This document shows positions 22,241 through 34,789 of a stretch of 64,000 bases of DNA, piece after piece. The DNA is taken from the NCBI RefSeq assembly GCF_963966145.1, contig NC_091050.1:13888001-13952000 (forward strand), given 5' to 3'. Numbering within the stretch: the stretch's first letter is position 1; the number at the start of each line of letters is the position of its first letter. The position numbers were made by a program, and so were the translations under genes. This stretch comes from Tenebrio molitor. Taxonomy: Eukaryota > Arthropoda > Insecta > Coleoptera > Tenebrionidae. The notes under the pieces were generated by a model. The model was given only the letters and a program-made list of their open reading frames with translations. It was not told where the DNA came from and did no database searches.

Positions 22241-24270
22241 GACGTATAAGAACAGCCCCTAGTTTGTTTGTGTTTTATGTTCGTTCCGCGTTTGTTTTTG
22301 CCCAGAAACACTGATTCGTCCCTTTGTTTCTGAAGCCATATCGTAATCAACTCATCCTTTAACTCAACTAGCTCAACATTTGTATTTCAATCCCTTTTCT
22401 TTGTTCCACCATCCTGCACGTCCTCGTTATTCCGAAATGCCTCGTCCGTGCGAAAAAACATCTCGATTCCACCAATTATCCCCGATCCGCATCCACTCTC
22501 GAAAAAACTATCCCGCTCTGTTGGCGAAAATCCGAAATATGCAAACTACTCGGCTGAAATTTCTGTTCGATTTCAATCCGAATAAAAGTAGTGCACTAGT
22601 GGAATTTAATCAATAGTCGCCAGATTCGGATTACTATTAGGTCCTCTTAATGAAAGCTGCCGATAACCCGACGCATTTCGGCGGTTACTCTTATCGGAGG
22701 CAATCTCTGGCCGTGCCTCCGCCCCGAAAAATCGCGAATTAAGGCGTCATTAATGCGTCGGAGGCGGCAAATGATGTATTCATGCCGAGTTGGGGCGAGT
22801 ATCACATCAAACGGGGCTCAGCCGATGGAAAACTTGCGTTTCCCGGCATGGATATTTATGAGTGTCGGGAAGAGGCTCGTCGAGGAAACAGCCCCTTCAG
22901 TCGGGCCGAAAAGGTGCAAACAAAACGTCTGGGGCGAATGAATTCGCCATAACGACAGGGATTAAAATAATGATTGTAATCAGCATTTAGTCGGCACGGG
23001 AGGCTGCATGGGCCCGAAAATCAGGAAGGAACATTCCCGAGTTTATCAGAGAGAAATGAACAGTTGTAATGACGCCCCGCCCTCGAAAGTTGCGCCGCAG
23101 GGCTAAATTTAATTCGCGAGCAGTCATTTTGAGTTTAAACTTTTAGTCTCTGTGAAATACGGTTAGGCTTCAAAACCTTATAAGACTGTAGCTAATTGGT
23201 CATAGCATAAACTCAATTAGCCTGATTATTCAAGACGACTTGCTCTTGTAAACGCGCTATCTCCCTCGTAATTGCGTCGCATCCCCGAATCCACCCTCTC
23301 TCTTTTTTCTAGACCAGTTTTTCTGGGTCATGTCCACCGACCTGACGCCCCAATCTATTAATATTTATCACGATACATTTTATTTTGTAAAAGTGTAACG
23401 GCCATCTTAATCGAGAACATAATCCGCATAATTATCCGCCCCCGTGCGCTCATTACAATTGCAAATTGGCGTCGAAAAAAATCGCAATTTCTGCATACAA
23501 TTACAAATGTAATGTAGTCTTTGTAATCTTGTTAGGAAAGTACTCTTATCGTGAAAAACTTCAGCTTCGAAAGTAGGTAAGAAAAACCGACGTGCTCCTC
23601 TTTGAAACCGGATTGCATAATACACCCAATGTCTGACTCCCCGAGAAATGTGTAATTTTCACCAAGTTTAAAGTGGCTCAAAAAGTGGATGATTAGTAAG
23701 CGGTGGCGACGAATAAAAACGCCGCGGGGCGCCGCAATTATTCGCCGCTACAATATTCCCTTCGACCCTAATTAATTTAAAAACTTCCCAAGAAAAACTC
23801 CACACGGCTTGCACCCCTGCACCGCCGGAATTTTCCAGGGAGTTAATGCAATTCCGGCAGATTCTTTGTTGTTGGGCGGGCTTAGTTTTGACGAGAATGC
23901 GTTCCGAATGAAGTCGACAATGAAATTTCGGTGTGGCTGAAAGCCACTTTTTGAAACAACCGAACGAAATCACGATATTGACACTATAAAACGTTGAGTG
24001 GATCACGCGTCATGCAATCTATCCGAAGTGTCGTCTATATTTTTTGTCAAAGCCGGGGCTTCACCCTCTATCTCCGGTGTGCAAGTATCCGGGTTCTTTA
24101 ACCCTCCACTTCGCCAATACTCGAGCAATCAATCACCGCAAGACAACTGCTCGAGGAGGGATCGAGACGAAATAGAATTCAACCAGGTCGGGATGCAGCG
24201 CTAATTAGGGAGGAAAGCTGTGGTCGGGACGAAATCCAAGCGGTTTGGGGATGGTGCAAGTGCAAGGGGG
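22241..24270. other. CpG-bearing single-copy intron DNA
   Basis: No gene or repeat recognised; open frames are short and mutually overlapping. Confidence 0.35.
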
Positions 24271-24479
24271 TTCAGGAGGTGTTCATTAGACGCTATGATA
24301 GTGAAAATGAAGATGATCAATTAGTTCTTGCCCTGCAAGAGCTGTTTTCAAGTAATTCACCACCACCAGCAAAATGTCTATACTACTTATCACGAAAAAT
24401 GCAACACCCACAAAAAGAATATTTTGATGGAATTTTGTACAATAATTGGGCCATAACTAAGATAAAACGGTGAAAGTTT

Positions 24480-24600
24480 CGGTAACATTGGTCTTCAAAC
24501 CAGGCACGACAACACCGTAACACAGTGGCGGTCACATTTCGTTCCACACGATGAGCGATTGCCCGATAGGAAAGATCTGCTTCTAGCATTCAGATAATGC
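24480..24600 (-). pseudogene. Tc1-like transposase fragment (HTH)
   Basis: The minus-strand reading MLEADLSYRAIAHRVERNVT, followed by a W-F region, has the form of the first helix-turn-helix of Tc1/mariner transposases (IIGMLEAG-SYR-IAR pattern). The residue before M is a TGA where G is usual. No DDE domain follows and similarity ends after about 40 residues. It is a small dead fragment, recognised by pattern only. Confidence 0.55.
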
Positions 24601-26540
24601 TAATCTATTGATGATAATTGATACTAGATGAGGCAAGCATCAAGAAAAATATATCATTCTCGTGTTAGATAAGCTTGAAGGCATCTAAAACCTGTGCTCT
24701 ATAAATATTTTTATAGCAACACTATTAAAGAAGAATTTATTTTTCCTTGTTCGGTAATAACAGAGGAAATTACTGGTTCATAAAGTGCAAAAATGGTGGA
24801 TGCGCCGGGAAATATTTGGAGGAAACATTTTTATACCTTGTTATTTACGAACCGACTGGTTGGCAGCAGTTAAGAAAAATTATTAATTTTCAGATTAAAA
24901 AATTCTCGCTAAATAGCTTGACATGAAAAAATGTGTACATTTTTCGAAAATGGTGGATGCGCCGGGAAATGACACATTTTGATGCATCTTAAACTAAATT
25001 GTATGCTTTGAAGATAAAAATATAGATAGAACAGGCAGTTCTAAGAGGGACAATGTGTCAGCGCAGATAAGACGAGGCCTGACCCGCCAGGTAGAGAATA
25101 TGTGTTTTACACATTTCATTGGTCTATAAAAGAAGCTTTGTGTTTCTGGTCAGGTCTGGTCAGCCGAAAAGTCTAATACAAATGTCGGAGCTCCAACTAA
25201 TCAGGGACTCGGCTTCGCCTCGTGCCTGAAACCTACTTTTCGCGCTATAAAATACCCCTACCGTACTCTAACGTAACCAACTATTAATGGTAAAAGCTTT
25301 CTATGCAAAAGTCTGCTCGGTGATCGACCTGACCTGAATAAAAATTGTGTTTTATAAATACTGTTACAGAAATCGAAGTTCTCGTGTTTCTAAAATGGTG
25401 GATGCGTCGGAAATATTTCAATATTTTTTCATATGATGGAGTAAATGAGATATAAATGTTGTGAAGTGTGAATTTTGGTGTGGGGGAGAAGGTGAAAAAA
25501 ACTTGTATGTGTTTATCTCTGGTAATATAAAGATATGTATTTCTCTGCCGCCCTGAAGTGTAATGAAATGTGAGAAATGCCGTTGATACATTTTATTCCG
25601 GAAGAACCAATCAACAAAGACGCATCTTCAATAGTTGTTAATTTGTGTATTTTCACAACGATAAATAAATAGACGTTTGAATGAATTAAGTCAACAGCTC
25701 GGTCTTTAGATAACTTTAGGAAAATTAAGCCTTGTCTTGTATAAATTCTGACATAAGAAACAAACAAATGAGAACCAATTTTGTTGGTGACATTTCCACT
25801 TTATAAATTACAGACATGGTGGATGCGCCGGGAATTATTTGAAATAATATTTTCTGCATTTTACAAACCTTTTAGAGCACAACCTGTCCCCGACGGTAAT
25901 CAAATTTAACAAAATTGATACGATCTCGATACATTTTTTATAAATATTTCTCTCCGAGAGGCAATACAAATATAAAACTGTTATAACAAAACTAACAAAG
26001 AAAACACGTTTTTACGCCCAACTGAAGCCGAGCCAATTGTATATTTGCAGGATGTAGAGCGAATGCATTGGGAAACAACTGAATAAAATATTGCTATATT
26101 CTGTTATTCCGCATTTAAAAGAAACGTACAAATTGTCACAGAGATTTTTAAATTAAAAAGCAACAAGGGGAAACTGCATATTGTGGCGACCACAATGTAC
26201 AACAAATGAATCAGCATGACTTGTTACAACTGAAAATTACAAATTTCCAATAGTACCGAACTTGTATTGAAAGGACCCTTTACAAAACTTTGCACACACT
26301 AGTGTCCATACAATGAATTTGATACGAAAGTGCCACAAAACATATACTTTGACAGGTAACTAAGTCTAAAGTGTGGTCGCCGGAGAAGTTCACGATACAA
26401 CACGCGCTGAAAAGATGTTTTGTACTCGTGTAAAATATTTACTTTTCAGCTCTAGTTGTAAAATGTATTATTTTGTCTTTATCAGTAAGAAAAAAATTGG
26501 CACGATGTTCTTGGAAATCTTCAACAGTGATATTTTTGCC
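24601..26540. repeat. AT-rich block with four dispersed boxes
   Basis: Boxes in + orientation at 24792-24810, 24949-24967, 25394-25411 (decayed: GCGTCGGA) and 25815-25833. Spacings of 157, 445 and 421 bp show no period, and the flanks are unrelated. No gene. Confidence 0.6.
25155..25280 (+). mobile_element. Dispersed hairpin element, copy 1
   Basis: Shares GTCTAATACAAAT, ACTCGGCTTCGCCTCG, TTTTCGCGCT and TACCGTACTCTAA with the minus-strand copy at 57512-57640. The core CGGCTTCGCC is palindromic. Confidence 0.7.
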
Positions 26541-26544
26541 ATTT

Positions 26545-26899
26545 TAATGTCTTTTTCCGAGTCTGAGTTTTCTGACCGAGGCGCAGCCGAGGCTTGAAAA
26601 CAGTCGAGGACAAAAGGCAGATGTACACATTAATTTTTTTGGGCGACCTCACGAACTACAAAGCAAAAGACATCAAGGGAAAAATTACAAATTTATTTTG
26701 TAACCACTTTTTTCACATAGACAAATTTATTAATACATTTATTAACAATTTTTTATAGTATTTGTTATCAGTTTGTCAACAAACTAAAAATTTACTATTT
26801 GCAATACAATTACTTAGCGTCCGAAAAAGTGCGTCCGAAAAAGAATTACTTTTCGTTCGCTTTTGAGAACGTAAAATTACCGTTTTCATTAAGGGCGCC
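26545..26899 (+). mobile_element. Unnamed dispersed element, longer copy
   Basis: Left end CCGAGTCTGAGTTTTCTGAC, then GAGGCGCAGCCGAGG, an AT-rich middle, and right end GCGTCCGAAAAAGTGCGTCC followed by TACTTTTCGTTCGC. It is homologous throughout to 60850-61267 (minus). It has no coding capacity and no evident inverted ends. Confidence 0.75.
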
Positions 26900-26929
26900 T
26901 AATAAATATTTTTTTCCATGCTTATTTTT

Positions 26930-28010
26930 TCAATTTATTATCGTTTTACTGTGCTGGCAGTAATGATGATCCATTGAGTGTTTAGGTGATATTTGTGCAG
27001 AAAAGCCTGGGCGGAAGTCGAAATCTGAGCCAATGGAAATGCATCTCGGTGCCACCCCTCGCAAGGTGTTAATTTAATGCAGGTTTTCATCAGGAGTCGT
27101 TTGTGAACTGCGGGAAGAGAGCATTCGCAGCCAGTTTATGAAGTAGGAGTTTCAACTCGAGCCTCGAGAGCTGTTCAAATATTAACAGCGCTGTTCTCAA
27201 AGCCACAAGTAGGAGGATATGGCATGTATTATTAGCGGATCACCTCCACACGAACTTCCATTGAAATCTTTCATTTTTAATTCAGGTCCCTCCGACAATG
27301 CCGTTTTATTTCCGGCGTCGGCGAAATTAAGCGAACGATGGCTGCCGTTAAAATTATATCCGGTGAGAAATTCGCAATGGAAATTACTTTGAAGTGTGTA
27401 CAAGCACGAATTAGGATCATTAGCCGACATTTACTTACTTCGAACGACTCTTTGACCGCATGCACGAGCGACCCTGTCCATTCCGCACTCGTTAAAAGAA
27501 CCAACTCAAACAAATTACCGCTGGAAACGGCACTAAACCCACTACACTGTCGTAGTTTTTAATCTAGCTCTAAACTCCGCTGCACTTCCTCAAGATCGCA
27601 CACTTCCAACGCAAACAAACGCAACCAATCAATAAAACGACACTCTGTATACGAGTTATTAACTCTCCAGCTTCCCCATTCGCCTGATAACGCACGGTGA
27701 ATCATCGGGAGCGAGCTTCAAGCCCAAATAAAATAATAACTGCAGACATAGAGAACGAATTGTGCTGGAAAAATCCTCCAGCTCGATCCAGCGCCGCCAA
27801 AGAAGCCGAATCGAACATCACGGGACGCGCACACCGGAAACTGCTCTATTTGATTCCTACCCGGATGTACATACATCTAGTTTTGCCGTAATATTTCTCG
27901 TGGGGAGTTTATCAAAGGAGGGGCGGTCGCTCGGCCGTGAAAACGAAAAGGGAACGCTTCGACTGCCTCCAATTCCTATCCCTGAAAATATGTATATTTT
28001 GGATGTTCGA
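26930..28010. other. CpG-bearing single-copy intron DNA
   Basis: No gene recognised. Confidence 0.35.
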
Positions 28011-28011
28011 T

Positions 28012-28110
28012 TGGCGCCCAACGCGGGGTGGCGCAAATGCGAATTTATTTGTGTGGCGCCCAACGTGGGGTGGCGCAAATGCGATTTTACGTGTTTGGCG
28101 AAGGCGTCGC
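28012..28110. repeat. 42-bp tandem repeat with PBS-like core
   Basis: TGGCGCCCAACGCGGGG (28012) and TGGCGCCCAACGTGGGG (28054) are 42 bp apart; a decayed third start (TTGGCGAAGGCG) is at 28096. The core is the same word as the PBS-like sites at 21546 and 30765. Confidence 0.75.
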
Positions 28111-28332
28111 TTTTGAAGTATATTTGTCGCGTGAAGGGTGAATTGTGACGAATTAATGACATTATTGTCCCATCGAGGGTGTAACAGCCGTTAGGAGCAG
28201 TCGGATAACCAGTTATCTAGAAAATCGGATAACCTGGCTGATAGATTTTGCGATTCCAACCGAGAATCTACTTTCCAGCTCGTCAGATTGTCAATTAAAA
28301 TGTTGCAGAGTAGCTGAGGTGTTGGGGAAGTA

Positions 28333-29812
28333 TCCCGGCGCCTCCACCATATTTGCGAGCGGCTTTAATTATTTCCTTTACCTGTATTACAGACACAGTA
28401 ATGCGATTTTTTGCATTTGTTTTCTCACAGTAACCTCTCTAAAACACAGGTTTTAAATTAGATCTAACTCAAACTGTCAGGACGATATCGCTATTCTTAT
28501 TGAAGGAAATCTTTCTGCGCCTCTACCAGCTTTGTAAGCTTTCTAATTACAGCTTTCTAGGTAGGATCATGGGGTTGCCTCCATCCGATTCGCCATAATG
28601 AAATCTATAAAATACAGTTGTCCAATTTGATCTAACTCAAGTTATAAAGAAGATATCATTACTTTTATTAAAGAAGTATTCCGGCGCGTCCATCATAGTT
28701 ACCAGATATATAAGCACATTTTTCTTGACGGGTGCTAGAGATAGAGACATGCGGTTTTTAGCATTCGATTCGTCATAGTTATATATATAAGATATAGTTG
28801 TCCAATTTGAGCTAACGCAAGTTATCAGGAAGATATCATTACTTTTATTAAAGAATTTTTCCGGCGCGTCCACCATAATTACCAGATATATAAGCACGTT
28901 TTTCTTGATCGTTGCTAGAGATAGAGAAATGCGGTTTCTTGCATTCGATTCGTCATAGTTAAATCTATAAGATACAGTTATCCAATCTGACCTAACTCAA
29001 GTTATAAGGAAGATATCAGTAATTTTATTAAAGAAGTATTCCGGTGCGTCCACCATAATTACCAGATATATAAGCACATTTTTCTTAACCGGTGCTAGAG
29101 ATAGAGAAATGTGGTTTCTTGCATTCGATTCGTCATAGTTAAATCTATAAGATACAATTATCCAATTTGACCTAACTCAAGTTATAAGGAAGAAATCATT
29201 ACTTTTATGAAAGAATTTTTCTGGTGCGTCTACCATAATTACCAGATATCTAAGCACATTTTTCTTAACCGGTGCTAGAGATAGAGAAATGTGGTTTCTT
29301 GCATTCGATTCGTCATAGTTAAATCTATAAGATACAATTATCCAATTTGACCTAACTCAAGTTATGAGGAAGTTATCATTACTTTTATTAAAGAATTAAT
29401 CCGGCGCGTCCACCATAATTACCAGATATATAAGCGCATTTTTCTTGACCGGTGCCAGAGATAGAGTAATGCGGTTTCTTGCATTCGATTCGCCATAATG
29501 AAATCTATAAAATACTGTTCTCGAATTTGATTTAGCTCAAGTCATTACGATGATATCGTAATTTTTATTGAAAAAGTATTCCGGCGCGTCCACCATTTTT
29601 GTGAGATACATTAGAGATTTTTTCTCGACCTACGTTAGCGATAGAGCTATGCGATTTTTTACATTCGATTTACCATACTCAAATCTAGACGATACAAGGT
29701 TAAGATTTGATCTAACTCAAATCACCAAGGAAATATCATCATTTGCTTTAAAAATTATCCCAGCGCATCCACCATTTTTCCGGGATATGTAAATGTTTTC
29801 ATGCAATTTTGA
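28333..29812. repeat. 180-bp satellite, array A (~9 units)
   Basis: The conserved core CCGGCGCGTCCACCAT occurs at 28681, 28861, 29041, 29221, 29401 and 29581, a period of exactly 180 bp, with older units at 28335 and 28515 and a last one at 29760. Each unit also has TTGATCTAACTCAA, a GATATCATTACTTTTATT segment, and GCATTCGATTCGTCAT. Inner units are more alike than the edge units, as in arrays kept similar by unequal exchange. All units face the same way. Confidence 0.95.
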
Positions 29813-31480
29813 TCCAAGCAAAATCGGATAATCTGCTTTCCAGGTCGTCAGATTTGTCAATTAAAATGTTGCAACGAGTAGCCGAGGTGCGTGCCTGTCG
29901 GGGGAATTACCGCGGAATCGTGACGATTTACGAGTTTCGGCGCGTCTCGTCCGAATCGGTGTTCGCGGCGGTAATCGCGTCCATCATCTTTATTGTGATG
30001 GGCTTAGTAACATGTTGGAAGAAAGCCGTCTAATTCCGTTTGGCAGTCCGACGTTAATTGGAGGCGAATCCGGCCATCGATAAATTCCGCAACGGTCTTA
30101 AGCTGCCAAAACGCGCGATCGATGGGTCGATGTCGACCAGGTGGCGAATTGAAAGTTGTCATTCGGTCGGAACATATCAAATAGTGGAGACAAACAGACA
30201 GTTAAGCTGTCAGTAGGTCTGTTCAATTGAATTATCCCTCGCAGATGTATTTGCCTAGCATTTAGGCGAGCATTTCTAGAGCAAACAGAGAGCGCTCGAT
30301 AAGTCGGAGAAAGGTTGTGTCAGCCGGAGACGAGAGGAAGAAGAGACGAGAGGATTCTTTTCGCTTAGGCCTAATTCGATTTGGAATGTATATTTGTTGC
30401 CGAAGACGGACCAAACGCGCCCTTAACCTAATTGGTCGGACGCGGATGTTGCCTTAACGCTCGATTAAAAACCAACCCTCGTGGACTCGTGGACACCTAC
30501 CCCGCGCAATTAACTCCAAGGCACCGAAAGCTCTGAGCATCAGTTACTAATAATACCATGATTTGCGCCGTCACAAATCTGGATGAGTGTCTCGTTACGA
30601 GGACATTATCGCCGCGAATGGACGAGTCCAAGTCGCTAACATAACCTCTGAATAAATAATTTTCCTTTGGCGTTTCCGCTTTGTCGCAGTAATTCTCCGC
30701 CGCGTTCCACTCTGTTTATTTATCTCCCGAGGAACGTGCCCGCACCGGTCTTTCATTTTTCAAGTGGCGCCCAACGCGGGGCGTTCAAACTGTTGCGAGC
30801 GGTCCCTGTTTTATCGACCTAATCGCCGCCCCCTCCTCAATAATTGATGGCAAGCCTCGTTTCGACCTTTGCTTTCTGTTTCGAGTCGCAAAATAAATCA
30901 GTTTTCGTGTTAGCGAGCGACTGACAAATGTCTGGGGGAAAAACAGGCGACCTTGGACGGAAAAGCGCGCCGCGCTGTTACAGAGCTATTGGAAAGTCGG
31001 CAATTCTTTGATATTATTTCTTGTCATAATGGCGTTCACCGTTGTTTTGAATACCTTTGAACTGAAAACTTCAATATCCGAGTAGGTAGTCATTTTCCGA
31101 TGGATTCAATTTTGAGGAAAAGCTATTAAGGGCCATGGCGTTATAGTTGGGAGAAGAAAACCGTTCGAATTGCAAATGTAATATGCTTTTTGTCGGCACA
31201 TCGATAGATTGTGGGGAACGAGTGCATTCCCCACAGAGGCCGTAATTAATTGGAAACTCTCTCGAAAATATGCAATTACTTGACGCATTTGTCGCGCAGT
31301 TCTTGTTGGGAGTTTACAAGTTCTCTTCATTCCACTCGAAGACTCGGAATCAAACGGCGATAACAAGGAGCGCTTGTGCAGGTATCTCAGCTGCATTTTT
31401 CATTCATCGGAAACGTCTGAAATGACGTTTCCCAAAACTCTACAGCGAGCTTAATTCCGACATTTTTTTTCCGGCAAAGC
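29813..31480. other. Single-copy intron DNA
   Basis: No gene. A PBS-like word (TGGCGCCCAACGCGGGGC) lies near 30765-30782, without LTR features around it. Confidence 0.35.
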
Positions 31481-31550
31481 TGAAAGAGTTGCTGTGAGGC
31501 TTCAACAAATAAAATCTGCACTATTGCATTCGCGTTAATAAGAAAACTTC

Positions 31551-32510
31551 GCAGGCTTTGTAAGTTTTCTGCAAGTAAGGCAACCGAGTCGGCAGATTAA
31601 TTATGCTTTTTGAGCTTTCGTCTATTCCGGCTAGACCCAATGAACTTCGTCAGTAGTATTTGCAATTTGCCTGTTCATTTTTACACGCGCAGGCTCTGCA
31701 CTTAATCCAGACTAAGAACAAAGAAAAATGGAAATTACAATTTTATGTTTTTATTGTTAAAAATCAATAATAATTGGAAAATAAACGCAACAACGAATTT
31801 GCAAGTCACGTTGAATGGAAGCATTTCGTGGCGTCTCTCGCGTCTAAACTGTAATAGCTACAGTACGGCCATCTGTGAGTCTACAGAAGACATCTGACAC
31901 CATGGACACGCCCACACGGGGCGACTCGTGAAATGAATGCAAGCAACATTTTAATTTGACTGTTCGGAAAAAGTTCAGCAGCTTTGGAAATTTTTTGCAA
32001 GCAAAGCAACCAATTCCGGGAGATTAAGTATGCTTTTGGAGCTTTCGTCTATTCCGGCTAGACCCAATGAGCTTCGTCAGTAGTATGGGAGTATTTGCAC
32101 TTTGCCTGTTCATTTTTAATATCACGCGCAGGCTCTGCACTTTTAATCCAGAACAAAGAAAAATGGAAATTACAATTTTATGTTTTTATTGTTAAAAATC
32201 GAAAATAATTGGAAGATTAACGAAACAGCGAATTTGCAAATCACGCTGAATGGAAGCATTTCCTGGCGTCTCTCACGTCTAAACTGTAATAGCTACAGTA
32301 CGGACATCTGTGAGTCTTTTTATGTTCTACAGAAGACATCTGACACCATGGACACGCCCACACGGGGCGACTCGTGAAATAAATGCAAGCAACATTTTAA
32401 TTTGACTGTTCGGAAAAGTTCAGCAGCTTTGTAAATTTTTTGCAAGCAAAGCAACAAATTCAGGGAGATTAAGTATGCTTTTGGAGCTTTCGTCTAGTCC
32501 GGCTAGGGGT
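31551..32510. repeat. ~430-445-bp tandem repeat, about 2.2 units
   Basis: Unit starts near 31551, 31977 and 32422 (TTTTGCAAGCAAAGCAAC-type text). The mark ACACGGGGCGACTCGTGAAAT occurs at 31914 and 32359. The two full units are over 90% alike by eye, with small indels (for example TTTTTATGTTC only in unit 2). A related piece (ACATCTGACAGCATGGACAC) lies near 52328-52375. Confidence 0.9.
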
Positions 32511-34085
32511 CCGTCAGTTTAGCCTGAAGTATGGGATTATTTCCGCGTAAATTTTTAATATGGCGTCCCTTCTCGGGACGTGTTAAATCCGTGCGGTCGT
32601 GGGCGTTGTCTAGCGCCGTTCTTTGTAATTAGAATTCGTTTTAATTAAATAGACCACCTCTCGGCGTCGTTAGCGCTTTTAATTGGCGTTCATAAAGTCT
32701 GCAACGGGATATGTGTTGTAGAGCGGCGCAAAAATCACACATTAATTGCGTCCCAAAATAGTTATAAATCCTTCGGCTGGGGGTGATAAATCATTCAGAA
32801 TGAGTTTCCGATATCAATAGGGCCCCGGCAATTTTGTTGCTAGTGTCGGAGATAATTATCTTCACTCACAGTATCAACTTACCAATTAGTAGCGGAGTTG
32901 GTCGCAAATTTTCCACATAAATGTATCACGGCAAGTTTGCAGGAAGGGTAGCTCGACGACTTCAAAGTCTACTCTTTTTTCTTCGCTTAGTGCCACCGTA
33001 GTCAGATTAATCATCCGTTAATTTTTAATTATTTTATAATTACGAGACTATAATGGTGCCTTAATTAATTACAGGAATGCAGACATGATACACTACAAAG
33101 CTCGGTAAATTACCATTTTAATTGAACCGCTCCTTGAAACAATAATTACGCCGGGCGGCACACTTGGCGATGCGATGTTCACGCAGCCGGATTTTTTAAT
33201 TGAGCGATTGATTCCTGCCGCTCCGGGTCCGGACCGCAGGAGCAAACAGCGCCCCCGGCTCGTTGCAACTTCCGACCACCATCCAAGAAGTCAGATTTAC
33301 ACAAGCCGTAACTAAACATCAACTAATTAGATCGCGGCAGGCGATAGCAGGACTCCATCTTGGGCCGAGGAGGGCTTTAATCCTGTGCAAACGTCGAGGA
33401 TTCGAGCCGAGTCGATTTTTTATGTCGGTTTTTCCGCATTACTCTTCGTTTATTATTTAAGACCGCGAGTGTGCCGCATAAAACGATGCGATACCGGGGA
33501 GCAATCAGTTTAGGTGGCGGAGTCGCGGGGGCGGCGTGACTGACGGCTGCAGCCGCACGACAAAAACACATCATGGAATTAGAATAGTTAATCAAAAATT
33601 AAAATGTGCACAAAGGATTTGCATTGTAGCTGTGACGCTAAATGGAAACGTCACGGGATGTTGTTCCTGATTTAATTTGTTCTGCAAAGAGGCGACAAGA
33701 TCTCTTTTAATCATTTGTTGCGAGCTGATCGAATTCGGTTGTTTTTCGTGACGTCCGAAGAAAAAAAAATGTAATTTAGATATTTATGAAGTAGATGTTT
33801 CGCAAAACGTTTGTTGCTTTTACGTGGCAAATAAACAAAATTTGAACAGGAGATATCAATGAAATTACGAGTGAAGCCAGAAAGTGTATTTTCAAAGTTT
33901 AAAAAAATAATTTTATTCTGTCTAAATGTGAACAAAGGAAAGTAAATCGGATTGTGGGTGGCTTTTATAAATATTTTTTAAAATTTCAGAAATGCCAGGG
34001 AGCAAATTAAATTGACTTAAAACAATTCTGTTTGCTTTCAGAATTGATGAGGATCTTATCGACAACTGAAGAAAAAAATTGTTTT
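32511..34085. other. Single-copy then AT-rich intron DNA
   Basis: CpG-bearing until about 33650, then AT-rich. No gene recognised. Confidence 0.35.
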
Positions 34086-34089
34086 TGAA

Positions 34090-34335
34090 ATTTAAAACAG
34101 GGAGAAATTTAGCTTCGTAAAAAGCTGCTTAAACGAAATGAATGCTTTTTAATCAAGAAACATCAAAACCAAGGAGTACTGTTAGTCTTTTATAAATATT
34201 TAAAGGGAGTGCAAAACCTTTTAAAACATTTTTGTGTTTTATTTCAACAACTGTGCCGAACAAGCATCTCAGGAAATGTGAACGAATTATTTTTGTAAAC
34301 TTTTTTACTTCTCTTTGTTGAATAAATTAGTTCCT
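34090..34335. repeat. Module preceding satellite array B
   Basis: About 240 bp are homologous to 39595-39835 in the same orientation (shared TTTTATAAATAT, ATTTCAACA-CTGT and AACTTCTCTTT words). Each copy lies a few hundred bases before a 180-bp satellite array. Confidence 0.75.
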
Positions 34336-34789
34336 CAGTGACGCTTCGCACAGTTTAATATTAAATTCGTACTTCAGGTAAACTGGGTGAGCGAAAAGTT
34401 AAAGATTATCATAGAGATAGCTTCCTATAATATAATTTCACAAATTTTGTTCACAATTAATTCAGTCCTCGAATTCTTATTAAAAGACAAAAAGAAACAT
34501 TCAAATCGGTGACTTTTAGCTGAAGTTATAGTGAATGAAAGAACTTGCAGATATTTCCACAACCACTGGGCCGATTGGTACCAAAATCAGTAGGCCTGGA
34601 GTCCATATTGGGACCCACATTTTATAAAAGAAAAATTTAAATCGGGACATTTTTGCAGAAGATATCGTGAACGGAAGAAAATTAGACCGAGGACAGACGC
34701 ACCATATTTCGGACAGGATTTTTCATCCCCAATATCATATATGGAAATTAAAAAACAATAAAGGGAGGTTTACGAGGTTTATTGCATTT
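34336..34789. other. AT-rich DNA between module and satellite
   Basis: No gene and no clear repeat. Confidence 0.35.

Noticed and set aside
28012..28160. Coding meaning of the repeated frame around the 42-bp tandem
   Set aside because: 42 is a multiple of three, so repeated peptides arise trivially.
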